Under the pieces are notes generated by a model. That model was given only the letters and a program-made list of their open reading frames with translations. It was not told the origin of the DNA and made no database searches. The position numbers and the translations under genes are program-made. Below, piece by piece: positions 38,223-50,143 of a stretch of DNA of 64,000 nt (positions are counted from its first letter, which is position 1; each line of letters begins with the position of its first letter). Source of the stretch: Podaxis mareebaensis (lineage: Eukaryota > Basidiomycota > Agaricomycetes > Agaricales > Agaricaceae); contig JAEUWP010000141.1 in NCBI GenBank assembly GCA_018524725.1, forward strand, positions 62,001 to 126,000, in the 5' to 3' direction.

Positions 38223-40666
38223 ATGGACATGGACAGCCCTTTATCCAACATTGACCCCGACGAGGTTATCATGGACAGTGAAGACGAAGGGTTTCAAGCA
38301 CGGCCCCAGGAGGGTATGCCTTTCGCTCTTCCAACCGTGATCTAGGCTTGAATTCAACCCTCCTTGCACAGGAGCGTCCACGAGCAATCAGGTCTCGTCC
38401 CATACTCCCAACCTGGAACAGGCAGTGAGCCTCCCCTTATGCCATTTATGAATCCAAAACCAAACGCGATATACATCAGGCCCTGCCAAATGTCTCGATA
38501 TACGGCGCAACAAGTGGCCAAATAGACTATTTTGCTGGCTTTCAAGGAACTCTTCCCCCCATTCCCTCTATCGCAGAACGTGCAAAAACGCGACAACGAA
38601 AGCCCAAAGCCCAACCCATTGTAGACGCCCTTGAACTGACCGACGAAGACGAATTAACCTTGAAGCCTCAAGTCAACAAAGCCAAGAAGACAAAATCCAA
38701 GGAGAGAACCAAGAAGACCTCTCCTACACCATCCACGGTCGATCAGTCCCGGTCCACAGAAGTTGGGACCATGCTAGTGGTCAATGCCAAGCCGAAAATT
38801 CGCCCAAAACCCATCAAAAAGACACAGCTACAACCCGGACCACCCATACACCAGACCTCCCAAGCAACTATACCTGTCCCAACATCTCCCTTCCTCGCGC
38901 CGCAAGATCCGCCTAATAATTCCCCTCACTTCGATCTACCTCCCTCTGACCCTCCCCTCACTAGCTCCCTGGTCCCTGACAGGGATATACAGTTGCCCCC
39001 CATCGAGTTTCTGCGTCCTCCGCTGAGCGATTCCGACGCTCCGTTATCTTCATCTCTTCCCGGCGAGAACACAGACGAACTCCAAGTTTCAAACCACAAG
39101 AACCAAGCAAGCCGCGATCCAGGTCCAGTCCTACTACCTCCGCCCCCAACCTTCTTTGCTGGTTCTTCCTCTTCACCTGTGGTCAATCCACCTACTGTGC
39201 ATACACACCAACAGCATCTGCCTCCCGCTGACATTGTTGACCTAACGGACATTCCAACCACCGCTGCACCTTTGACTGCTATAACCGATGCTAGCGACAC
39301 TGCCAAGGCTAAAAAGCCCAGGAAGCCGAGGAAAAGGAAAGGCGAAGCAGGAGATGCCCCCGCTCTAGACGAACAAGCTCAACCCACCACCAGCAAGAAG
39401 AGGAAATCAAAGGCAAACACAGTGACTGTCGAGGTTCTTCTACCCCTTCCGACGAATAACACGGATGGTCCCGATACAATTGCTCCAAAACGCAAGGGGA
39501 AACAAAGACGGACATACGATGAAGTGAATGAAGATGAACTCAACATTGGGGCAGGCTTAGATGATAATGCTACTGGCCGCGCCGCTGGTCCATCTTCGTT
39601 TTCGACTGGTGATATTGATAACCCGGTATATGAGGACACAAATTCTATTGGCGGCAATGAAATTGCCAGTGCGAGGCCTCAAAGACCTAACAAACGAAAG
39701 GGTCGAAAACGCAAGGACCAGACTGAGCCCGACGACTCCGTTCCCGTGACTGCGTCTCCGAACAAGAAAAAGAAGACCTTGGGGAAAACGCAGGACGACG
39801 GCCCCGACGAAGCTCCTCCTGCTACAAAGAAGGCGTTGAAGAAGAAGGGAAAGGACGATGGAGAGCGCGGAAACACAGATACCAATGAAATCATTCCCGC
39901 AACTCGCATTACTAAGGGCAAAGGGAGGATGGTTATTGCCTCGGATGATGAGGACGGCGCTCAACCTGTCGTGGCGGGTGATCTTCCTCCGGAAACCCAA
40001 GAGGCTCACAAGGGAAAAAGGAAACCCATGTCCGAAGCCGAAGAAGGCAGTCCCCAGGACGACACCAACACGAATGAGAACAGATCACAAGATGATCGGG
40101 ACGTACACAAAGTCAGTCATCATTCCTCCCATATGTTCCGCATCCTGACGTTCCCAAATCTTTATCACAAGCAGCTCGCCGATGTCCGAAATAGCTTAAC
40201 TGATCGCAACAAGAGCGTGAATCCTCCCCAGCGCCACGAGACACCTTCCATCGCGAAATACCCCAGCCTATCGTCAAAATATACAATTGCACCCAAAACA
40301 CAAACGTCGAGCATGTCCGAACTCATTCGACGTGTCAATTCACTTCCAAATTCACCACTACCAAATGCTGCTGGACGGGGTTCGCCCATACCTGGTTTAG
40401 CATACTCACCGTACCTCAAAGCGTCACGTAGAGCTCTGTCTCGGATTGCCCCTCTACACCCTAACCGAAGGACGCCACCACCCCCGTTACCTCCGCCACC
40501 ACCGAAGAAAAAGAGTAAGAAAGAGCTGGAGATGGAGGAGAAGTGGGAAGAGGAGATTATTGAGGAGATTGGAGGTATCACTGAATGGTTAGCGCTTTCG
40601 GAGAGTGAGAAGAAGGACTTGAAGCGGTTGAAGAGAGATAGGGAGATGGGGTACTGTGAGGATTGA
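38223..40666 (+). CDS. lysine-rich, probably nuclear protein of unknown function
   Basis: Not a family I recognise. Exon 1 (38223-38313) encodes an acidic start (MDMDSPLSNIDPDEVIMDSE). Two short introns follow, then a segment YFAGFQGTLPPIPSIAERAK, and a long low-complexity region rich in Lys, Pro, Ser, Asp and Glu with many basic clusters (KPRKPRKRKGE, RPNKRKGRKRKD) that look like nuclear localisation signals. The last 110 residues are less biased: a SELIRRVNSLPNSPLP motif, LAYSPYLKASRRALSRIAPLHP, a proline run, and a charged helix ending LALSESEKKDLKRLKRDREMGY. Such a conserved-looking tail after disorder suggests a chromatin or scaffold protein; this is inference. A 63-nt segment (about 40111-40173) has intron ends and CTGAC yet is open in frame, so its retention is uncertain. 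The stop is at 40666. Confidence 0.75.
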
Positions 40667-41068
40667 CAGATTGCCTGAGTCACTCTGTAGTTGTACTACT
40701 TATATTGTATGTATTCCTTCGCTAATCCTTACAGACGTTGATAAGATGTCAACATGACCCATCCGCATTCCGCGACTTCAAAGCTTCCATCTCTGGTTTG
40801 CAGTGAAGAAGTATGATTTACAGGCTCTGAGCATATCCTTATCAGATCCCTTTACACGCTTTGTTTCGAACACCTCCGAAGTGCGGCAAGGATCATCACA
40901 TTGTGATCTAAGATCTAAGCGAGTGTCACATGGAGTGGTAGGCTTACTTGGGTGCCCACAGGGCCAAAGTATACATACCTTACTACGTCCAGTGCTCATG
41001 TCTGCTCTCCCGCCGCGGTAGCTCCTCCTCCCCCTCTTCCTCCTCCTCCCTCCCACCTCCAATCTCGA
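40667..41068. other. intergenic region
   Basis: 402 bp between convergent-free neighbours on the same strand. CT-rich just before 41069, as is common in basidiomycete promoters. No other feature was seen. Confidence 0.45.
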
Positions 41069-42270
41069 ATGGAGTCCAGCGTCCTTTCCAAGTACCACAA
41101 ACACGCCACTCTGAAACCTCCCCGCCGACCTTTCCATCTTGACTCTGCCTACATCCATTATGACCGCCTGCAACAGCACCAGAAACGAAATCCGATCACG
41201 CGATTTGGAAAAGGGGGCTCGCTGTCCCTTTTCACCTCCATGCCTATAGACATCCTTTATGAAGTGTGTACCTCTTCAGCCCAACATTCCATCGAGCTCT
41301 GCTAATGCGTTATCACGTCGTAGATTTTCGCTCATCTTCACCCGCTGGACGTACTGAACCTTTCACGATCGACACGACGACTTCGTCAACTACTCATGAC
41401 CCGCGATGCACGACTTGTCTGGAAGTCCGCGCTCTCGAACGTGGAGGGATTACCCCATTGTCCCTCTGATCTCTCTGAGCCCCAGTTTGCCAGTTTGGCT
41501 TTCGATGATCACTGCCATGTAAGCGAATACCTTGACAGCTTCATTTCTGACTGCTAACAACACACTACCGCTTCTCTAGCTCTGTTTGACGCCCCGAGTC
41601 AAAGATGTGTACTGGAGCTGTCGTGTGCGATGTTGCAAGAAGTGTCTTCCCAAATGGTCTCGTTTCCCACCCCCGGCATTCCATGCACGTTGCTGATATC
41701 GAATTTTATATAGCTTCCTAACAATGGACCAGCTCAAGCTTCTCCTCCCAAAATCCCCTAGTATTCCCAGACCTGGGACGGTATTCTTGTATACCATCTA
41801 TCCCAGTGGGTTGAACCATTTCGCATGGCCGAGTTTGATATGTCCTTGGGCTGACAGATGCAATCTTGATCCGTGATAGGAGCTAATTCTGGTAATATCG
41901 GAACGATGTTATTCTACAGGCCCAATGTCGAGGCTTATTTGCAAGAGCTATCAACACTCGATAGCAGCGACGAGTGTTCCCTGACGCAATGGTGTGCTGC
42001 TAAGCGAGCTATACAAGGTGAAATCATATCGGTGAGTTTCTAATTTTATTTCTGGCACCATGTGCCTTCGATCGCCCGATGTTCGGAGACTTGGATTACT
42101 ATTCATGCGCTTGCTGACATTTGTGCTGTCACTAGCATGCTACATTGTGCGAACACTGGACTTCCTACTGGGCCTGTCCGGACACGTCACATCAGTTGTA
42201 TGATTTTGGGTTCACATTGTTTCTACTTGCGTTACTCGCGTTCTTATGGAAGGATAAGATTTTCTGCTGA
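41069..42270 (+). CDS. F-box protein, 3' part uncertain or decaying
   Basis: The 5' half is clear. Exon 1 opens MESSVLSKYHKHATLK and enters an F-box (SMPIDILYE, intron, IFAHLHPLDVLNLSRSTRRL, VWKSAL). The third exon gives LCLTPRVKDVYWSCRVRCCKKCLPKW, a cysteine-bearing stretch often found after the F-box in agaric proteins. F-box proteins recruit substrates to SCF ubiquitin ligases. Beyond about 41650 the frame needs non-obvious splicing: stops appear, and pieces such as PNVEAYLQELSTLD (about 41921-42031) and HATLCEHW (from 42137) lie in usable frames. The junction between 41650 and 41920 could not be solved. The end at 42270 is the first stop after the last plausible exon. This is either a multi-exon gene misread by eye or a pseudogene in decay. 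F-box genes are strongly expanded and variable in mushrooms. Confidence 0.5.
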
Positions 42271-44143
42271 CTTCGCATATCCTCGGGCTTTCCCGCCTGT
42301 GTATTATTATCGGGCTGTTAGAAGGTCGCCACGATTGATTAGTACTGCAACTTTGACGGTTGTCGCTGTCCTGTATCATCATCAGATATTTCTGGTGTCT
42401 GTATTTTATTGTATTGTAACTGGGACTTTGGATAAGTATTATGATTATGTTGTACGCTCAGAGAAGAATACTCCTTCGCAGATGTTCATAATTTGCGATC
42501 CAACACCGGGTCCGCAGTATGCGGAGTCGGAGTATTTCAAAAAGTATATGCTCGACGAATATGTCCAAGGTCCCCGGTAACGCAGAGCCATGGAAGCAAC
42601 TGATAAGAGCTTTCGGCATGCCATGAGCCAAAAAAAGCGACGGCTGGATAACCAGACAATGTATGTGGAACCGGCGCAACTCTCAATCAAACGGCCATTC
42701 TGCTCATGTGTTCACATGTTTTCAATTCATGTTTACTCTGCGTCGCAAAGTAACGGGCTGATCACGCAAATAACTCGCTAAGGCATGTGTCAGGTGTAAC
42801 ATGTCCCCGGGAACATCATATTGCTCGACTCCTCACCTTCTGGTATACAGCGACAAGCCGAGCATGTCCGTTGTGATTGCGTTGGTCCAGTTGATGAATG
42901 CGGAAGGAATTATTTTTGTCGGATATACGGAGGTTTTGGTGCATCCGCAACGGCCAAAAAGTGACGATGCCATCTGTGGGTCTTGACATAGGGCATCCGT
43001 GTGGAATATCATTACTGTTACTATTACTTGTGAGCATTGGCTTTATTCCTCGGCAAACACACTGCAGAGAATTCACATTATAATGTCGTTTTCGAGAATG
43101 GATCTCTACGTGGCGTTATGTGGCTGCTTGGGTCCATTATCAACAAACGGGTGGGGGTTAACCGCGAGAGTCGGATCGATAGACTTAATAAAGCGTGCTG
43201 AAATGCAAGCAGGAGAAGGCTTTCCTCAACAAGGAATGACTGACGGTATTCTTATGGCCGTGCCTATTTCTGCACCGGCTCCGCGCGACTTTTGTGTCAT
43301 ATTCACCACATCGGCGGCTGCACTAAATACTGTGGCCAACATTGAACAGTGACGGGAAGGCCGCAGGTGCCGGTGATCCCTCACTACCACCCGTCGAGTC
43401 CATTGTCCCTGTAGCACGAGGGTATTTTACCTTTCTTGATATCCTGTGCTACGAAAACTGATCTCCGAAGTTCGTGGAACGGCCCCTTACCTTGGCCCTT
43501 TTGCGGAGTAGGGACTTATGTAGTTCCAGCACCAAGCACGGCATTCAGACGCTTCGGCTTTTCGGGTTGAGGGCGCAAATGAAATGTGGGGCGAGATTAT
43601 TGATACATGTACGAACTTTCGACCCTGAACATTCCACGGTATCTGATTGAATTAATTAAGCATTAGAGAGATGCCACCGAAAACGCCCCTGCAAGTGTGG
43701 ATGAAACTTACCAAGAGAGAGCGAGAGGGGTAGAACAGATGGCCTAATATGGGTGCATAACGATCCGACCATAATAAGATCCACGAAGATTCAGCAAACT
43801 GAGTTCCTTGGCCAGGCGGCTGAAGGGAACGGATAGTGGTGAAATAGTATTATATTCTAGCGACATTCCGATACCCATTCGAAGGTCGCTCATGCGCCCA
43901 AGAACCTCCTATCAGTTGGTTACCACCACCGCTGCACCCAAATTGTCGGAAAGAATTCAGTTCGGGCGCAGTCTTAGACCTCCGTTATGAATCCCTGGAT
44001 TTTGTGATTTCGTGGTCTATCCACCCCTTGACCGAATTGTACATGGGCGACGTTGAATGACAACGAAAGAAGTTGGAACGTTATAAAACTGCCATCCGAG
44101 GCGATCAGAAACCTGCCATCTCACCATCATTGTGTTCGAGGCG
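42271..44143. other. gene-poor interval
   Basis: 1.9 kb without a convincing gene. An open frame to 42580 ends in a protein-like stretch (SEKNTPSQMFIICDP) but has no start or splice context. Otherwise nothing was recognised until the TATA box at 44082. Confidence 0.45.
44082..44088 (+). promoter_or_regulatory. TATA box of a possible small gene
   Basis: TATAAAA lies 56 bp before the ATG at 44144. The spacing is like the other TATA boxes in this window and supports the small gene model. Confidence 0.45.
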
Positions 44144-44635
44144 ATGCGAGCCACCATTGAAATTGTATGATATTGATATATCAACGGTTCGAAAGATACA
44201 CCAACAGTGCTCCTTCTATGGTTCTTACGGCTGACAATTCTTCCCGCAGAGACCCCACCGTCAGTCTTCTAGCACCGTCAAGGCGGAAATCCAAATCCCT
44301 TCGGGTATCGTACCCCATCAAGACTTCGACACCATTGGTCCAACTTTATTCGACTCCCTCAAGAAGAAAGAGCACATTTGGCACTTTTGGGGCACCCAAG
44401 AAGCTCTGGGCGGGCAGTAATCCGCGCGCCATGGATCTGTATCTGTTGTCCCCTGTCTCGGCTTGATGTGGAGAACACAGCCAACTCGTAGTTTGCTGAA
44501 CTTGATGACTCTTGCTTCAATGTCTTGGAGAGAACCGTCTGGAGGGAATGGGTCCGAAGTAGTTCGGAATCAGAGGAGGGATATGTTCTTTTTTCGAGTC
44601 AGTTCCTTCAGAGCCTCGGCTGGAAGAAGAGTTAA
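44144..44635 (+). CDS. possible small uncharacterised protein, short exons
   Basis: No family recognised. Exon 1 (44144-44164) is MRATIEI. An 85-nt intron with GTATG, CTGAC and CGCAG leads to exon 2 (44250-44416), a compact protein-like frame (SSTVKAEIQIPSGIVP, HQDFDTIGPTLFDSL, HIWHFWGTQEALGG). A last frame ending at 44635 reads TVWREWVRSSSESEEGYVLF and SSQFLQSLGWKKS. Joining exon 2 to the last exon in frame requires an acceptor at about 44532 (TTGGAGAG). The more attractive acceptor at 44491, which would add FAELDDSCFNVLER, is out of phase with the donor at 44417. So either the acceptor is downstream or a frameshift has broken the gene. Total length is about 97-111 residues. It is convergent with the GH43 gene. 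Confidence 0.4.
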
Positions 44636-44875
44636 AGTGCTAAATATAACATCTTTCTGCGAGACAGAGCTCCGTGAGCGCGGACATGTTACATTGAATT
44701 CCCTTTCCTGTCGACTTCTTCATTTAGGATCCTGCATACTTACCCAATGAATCTATCTCCCAGGCCAAGAGTTAGTTGACTTAATCCTGTTATAGTCGCC
44801 GATACTTCTTATAATGGTCCAGATTTTAGTGCATACATATACAGTACATGTAGAAGTCCGAGCATAGTAACTAGA

Positions 44876-46539
44876 CTACAACTGGCCAGCCACTGGAGAA
44901 ATCGAGCCTGTTGATTCCGAGCTATCATCGGCAGTCAGGGCTAAGTAGTCAAGGTATCGAGGTGTCCACTTACGAAATTGCCTGATGGCGTGTAGTAATC
45001 TAAAGCAACCATCAGTACAGATGCGCCGAATGATAGATATTTTCGACGTACGGTAGATGAGAATTGGACCATCGTCGTCGAGCATGAGGTCTTGCCCACC
45101 AGGCCCAATGACCTACGTCATCATATCAATTGCAAAAGCATTAAGTAGAATCGGCATGACCACATACATTATCATGCGACGCCAGAACGAGCGTGCCTCC
45201 CCCGTCCAAAAGGGAAACACCAGATTTATCGACGAAACCACCGGTGGGCCTTAGACCATATGCATTAACACCACAGCTCCACACATGAGCCATGAAAATA
45301 GGTAGCACTCACGAATTTGAGCGCCCAACACGGATATTATAAGTGCTTGAAACGCTCAGGCAGCAATTATCCCAGCTGGTGAAGAGGTAATAAGACTCGT
45401 TGAACTTGAAGACAGCGCTGGCCTCAAGGGCGCCATTGTTCACTGTGCGCTGGGCTAGCGGAGCAAGACTGGTGTTGGAGGGAAGACCCGTGGTGTTTAC
45501 GCTGTGAGGGTTACGAGTTTAGTCAGTAGGGAGCAACGGAGAGTGGGCGATAGTAGTGGATTGACTGACCTCATAGACTTGATGCCAGACCAAAAACTTC
45601 CGAAGGAGAGGAGCCAACGGTCCCCATCTGTGGTGTTTAACAGTAAGCAACGAGGAGTAGCCGAGCCAACTTGTGGCACTTTGAGGGACTCACCAATCAA
45701 GAGGCTAAGTACCAGAATGGTGGAAGTGAATACCACATCTCATGTAAGGATTTCCTACGCACTTTGGATCGATAGCCTGGTTCAATCAGTCATATCAGCA
45801 CCTTTCACCAGCTTGAATAGGTAATGTACTCACATTATAGTTGTTAGCACCTGACGTGGATGTTACCATTCCTTCATGGGTCCAGTTGCCTGTGTGGGGA
45901 ATGAGTCTATTCATTAAACCACGAAGCTCAGTAGTGCTTACCGGGAAGGCCAGTCGAAGATTTGGCAAGGAAGATGGCCGACTGTTAAATCTGTCAGTAA
46001 ACTACTCGATTCCACGGAACAATATTTGAATACATTTTGGGACCCAGAGGTAGAAGCCGCATAATAAAGCTACAAAGAGTTGAGCCAACGTCCTGGGACA
46101 AGTAAGCCAGGACCAACGTACAATAAATTGACCATCGACATAGGTGCAGTCTGGTGCCCAAAGGGGCCTGAACGCGGGAAACAATTAGTAATTGATCATA
46201 AATGACAAGAAGTCCAACTAACCCATTTGAAGTATTCGTGTATCGATCGGTCCAAGGCGCGCCATCGGGCCATACCTTTCCAGCGAGTGTCCAATTCTTG
46301 CGGTCGTTAGAAGTCCTGATCTCTATACCGACGGCGCTCGCTTTCGAGTGTGAGTCTCACACTGGTCAAGTATGTGTTTTCTAAGCGAACGTACAGAATA
46401 AAAAGTATTTGCCGGCATTATCCTTGCACATCGTTGGATCATGGACCGTCGTGTTTCCAGTTACAGCCGCAGGCCTTACGCAGGAGGCATGGCTGAACGT
46501 AGCGAAAGAAAGGGAAATCAAAGCAAGAAGCCAATGCAT
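44876..46539 (-). CDS. secreted GH43 endo-alpha-1,5-L-arabinanase
   Basis: Hydrolyses the alpha-1,5-arabinan side chains of pectin outside the cell. The start at 46539 gives a signal peptide (MHWLLALISLSFATFSHAS). The five-bladed propeller motifs follow over several short exons: VHDPTMCKDNAGKYFLFC (aspartate general base), WTDRYTNTSNGPLWAPDCTYVDG, YYAAS, AIDPNVLIDDDGRWYLALGSF (second catalytic Asp), NNGALEASAVFKFNESYYLF (catalytic Glu in LEAS), CCLSVSSTYNIRVGRS, GGTLVLASHDNVIGPGGQD and DDGPILIYHYY. All three acidic catalytic residues are present, so it is probably active. Length is about 330-350 residues, usual for single-domain fungal arabinanases, with no carbohydrate-binding module. A minus-strand TATA box lies 39 bp upstream. 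Confidence 0.9.
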
Positions 46540-46577
46540 TTTGTGATGGATCCTTAGGCACCACTGCACATCAGCTT

Positions 46578-46584
46578 TTATAGG
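46578..46584 (-). promoter_or_regulatory. TATA box of the GH43 gene
   Basis: TATAAAA on the minus strand, 39 bp upstream of the arabinanase ATG. Confidence 0.5.
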
Positions 46585-47824
46585 GACTACAGCATCTATT
46601 TTAACCGCTAGGGGGTATGTGAGATGCTTTCGCAACACGGGTACCAGCGTTTGGACGGAGTTTGGAGCGAAGATATCCAATATCAGTTGGAAGAGAATCA
46701 GCGGTCTCCAGTGCTGACTCCACGGTGTCTTGGCACACCGTGTTGATATGGTGAGGAGAACTTTTAATAAATGCACTATGTTATCTCGCGACACTCTACC
46801 ACAGACGATAGCTTTGCTCAGGTAACCGTTTTCGGAGCTGGATGGCAAGCATCGTATAATGAGCTCCTCAGTGGAGTTGGACGTTGGAGATTTGATTTTG
46901 AAAGGAATTTACGGTTCCAAACGCCGGCACTCGTGTTGCGAAAGGAGTTCTAAATGTGACCTTCGGGTCGCTTGTAAGTATTGGCAGCTTCGGATTCTGA
47001 TGTCGAAAATGTTACATGATTCATGATTCAACATCTAATGATGTCGGTCAAAGTGTACCGGGTCCAAGTCTCCTCCCAAATTAAATTCCAACCCCTAAAG
47101 CTTCCGGAATGACTCCATGACAATACTCTGAACATAGACCATCTCCCGTGGTCACATAGAAGGGGATGATAGGCGGAGGTACAAGGCAATCATAGCATCA
47201 CCTTGTTCAGGGATGATGTGCGGACGTACAAGCTCATGCAATCCGAGGACCTCGGGAAGGTTGGGTTCGTATGATAGGTATGTGGGTTGGAGGAGTCGTG
47301 CTCGGGAAAAGAGGGATACAGTTTGTCGTTGATGGGGTTGGTGACTAGGTATGGGTGTGCTGGGTATCCGAATCTGTCGAATAGTCTCCTCGACCCACAT
47401 ACATGCGCCGATCACTTCTCTTTCCAGGGTACATAGTGAGGAACTGGTGCTTTGTGTGGTCGGTTGGAGATATTGTGCAGGCCCGGCTTCTTGGGTGTGG
47501 GCGTGGAGCTTTCTCTTTGTCTATATGGAGCAGGAAATAGAGTATCTCTTCTACAAGCATGGGCCTGGTATGGGTGGTCCTGCTGGTAAGGGCCTCAGAT
47601 ATATGTCTGAAAAGGTGACTGCGACGATTTCTGTGTTTCACAACAGGGTCACGCGTCGCGATATTTGATTGTTTCCAGAAATAGAAACGAATATATCCAT
47701 AGAGGGCCTGCGCAGTCCCGCGCAAGCCTGCAGGACCAGCACAGCTCTCATCTGAACGGTCACCTCGCTCGTCTGGGATTGACTAATCTATGCTTATTTT
47801 GCTTCATAGAACAACAATTTGAGT
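46585..47824. other. intergenic interval
   Basis: 1.2 kb between the divergent GH43 and F-box/LRR genes. Open frames here (up to 126 codons, minus strand) show no domain. Nothing else was recognised. Confidence 0.45.
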
Positions 47825-49876
47825 ATGCAAGCAATTCGCCAACGTGTACGTCGGGTGTCCCTGAAGGCGGCGCATCGTCTCAATTCTACGCTTCCTGGTG
47901 TAGAGCCTCGAGCTAAGGGGGTACGTTTGGTTACATTGGTCGACCAGTGGTGACTGAAAGGGCCGCTTGTCGTTAGGTTTCCTGTATTCAACAAGGAGAC
48001 TTAGTGCATCAACGACTACCGGATGATATTATTTATGAAATTGCACAGCACCTCGACACTGGGCATTTCTATAAGCTGTTACTTCTTGTGAGTATTACCT
48101 TCAGTGAGCCTCGTCAAATCCACCGCTAAATGCCAATGTTATAACGTTACTTTCAAGAATAGGTCGCTATATGAGATTGTCTCGCCGCTGCTTTGGTCTA
48201 CTATCGACACACGGGCAAGCGTTAATCCAGAGAAGCAGATTGGTGAACTCAACAAAGCACTGAAGCTCAAGCCGGAGAAGGCTTTGTTAGTGAAGGAATG
48301 GGTGATTGGAGTCCAAGTCATTACGCTTGCAGAGCCCTCGAAACTGCCTGCGACGACGGCGGATATGGTTGTAGAGCTAGCGGAAAAGAAATGTTTGGCG
48401 AACTTGAAGAGGTTCTGGTGGTTCTGGATAAAGGGAGCCCCAGAAGAGGTATGGACCGCACTTTACTCTAAGTGAGTTCGAGATTCCCGTGCGTCTCAGG
48501 TATGGGTCCTGAGAAACTATGTAGCTGTCCGGTTTTGAAAGACATTGGCGTTCGGCATGGGCCCAATGACTTGGTTATTAATCCTGATAGTTATGTGAGT
48601 ACTAGCATGGGTCTTCTCAAATCTCCTTATCACGTTGACCGATCACGAGGACGGAAATAGTTCCTGAAATTCCGCGACCTCGTAGGCTTCCATTTGACCA
48701 CTCACGGAGTCTACCGCCACCACCATCCCAGTGAGTTCCGGGGCAACTGCCACTCGATATCTAAGTACTCTACTAACCGAGGGGAACAAATGCAGATCAA
48801 ATTAGAGCAGCTGTGGGTACGACCAGGGTTCCTACTGGGTTGTACGAAATGTTGGTGAAACACAGTCCCCGCCTACGGGAGCTTACTTTCGATGGGAGCT
48901 GTCCACACCAAAGTATCTGGGACGTTTGGCCTATTCTCGAGGCCACCTGGCCTGAGCTCCATTCCCTCTCTCTGGGGATGATCAAAGATCTCACCAAGAG
49001 ACGCCCACCAACCGAAGAGGCCTCGGTTGTTATGGATTTCATAGCAAGGCACAAACATCTCCGCGAGTTGCGCTTTCTTGGCGCTGCTCACTGGGTAAAT
49101 CATGAGACAGTTTACAGCACGGCTTCACATGAGAACCTGACTACGTTTTGGGGTCGGTACACACAACTGAAAGCTGCAACGAACCTACCATGTTTGCGGA
49201 GTGTGTATCTGACGGACTTGTTCATGGATACAGCGAATTACTCGGGGATCCTAGGAAGATTCGGGGCGATCACAACACTGGGGCTGATTGTGGACGTGCA
49301 GCAGCAAGGGGTGGTGAGGAGTATGTGTCAGAGTATATTTAATGCATGTCCGATGCTTGTGCATTTTGATTTGCGGTTGCGGCATGGATCGACGAGTTAC
49401 GTGAGTGATTCGTGGAACCATGGATGCCAGCGGCTGACACGGCAACCTAGGTCGACATAGCTGAGATCAGTCAAAAAGCCGTCCATCTGCGTTCGTTAAC
49501 TTTGGCCGGGGCGCATAATTTGATGGATAGGGGGGTTATTTTCACCAAAGGCCTTACGGTAATCCAGAAAAACCCACGCCTGGACTCTTTCGGGCTGTAC
49601 TTTGGGGAACAGTTTACGCGTGCGGGTGTTTCGGGTGTGATGACTGACAGGTATGCTTTTGGAGAGTTTACGGTGTTGAGGGATCTGCCGGGCGGGAGGC
49701 CAAAGAGGCTTCTGGTCAAGGAGGTTAGGAAGGGAATTGGGAATTTTGCGCGTCGGTATGTTAAGGAGATCACGGAAGGTGAGTTACTTCAGGTGGTTCA
49801 AGGGGAAGCTTTTGAGATCGAGGTATTTCCAGATTTGCCGGCCGTGACGGATTTACCCGTATACCGCGCTGTTTAG
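47825..49876 (+). CDS. F-box protein with LRR-like C-terminal region
   Basis: About 570 residues over eight exons. The start MQAIRQRVRRVSLKA is basic. An F-box follows after intron 1 (HQRLPDDIIYEIAQHLDTGHFYKLLLL, then NRSLYEIVSPLLWSTI). The rest has loosely repeated leucine-rich segments: NCPVLKDIGVRHG, HSPRLRELTFDGSC, WPELHSLSLG, HKHLRELRFLG, LPCLRSVYLTD, KAVHLRSLTLAGAHN, NPRLDSFGLYFG. This is the usual plan of agaric F-box/LRR proteins, which select substrates for SCF ubiquitin ligases. Splicing between YSN and CPVLKD uses a 53-nt intron ending TATGTAG. The intron near 49400-49450 is flanked by STSY and VDIAEIS. The frame ends in TDLPVYRAV. Substrate unknown. Confidence 0.75.
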
Positions 49877-50143
49877 CTACGGGGAACCTTCGTCATTTTG
49901 CTTGCCTGAGCAATACTCTAGCTGTATACCAGCCTATGTCGAAAGCGATACCCCCAGTATTATCATGGAGATTACAGAGATGAAACGGCGGAATTGTAAA
50001 CCAAGCCATTTGATGTGACCCAGTACATTCTCACGGTCCTGTAATTACCAATTCCATCAACACCATTCGGATTGCGTAGCACTGCACTGCAACTTATCAT
50101 ACCTCCTTCCTTATTCCCAACCAAAACCTCCCTACAATACAAA

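Noticed and set aside
44167..44466. Ser/Arg/Lys-rich 99-codon frame
   Set aside because: Overlaps the more protein-like frame of the small gene at 44144-44635 and reads across its good intron; composition is typical of a shadow frame.
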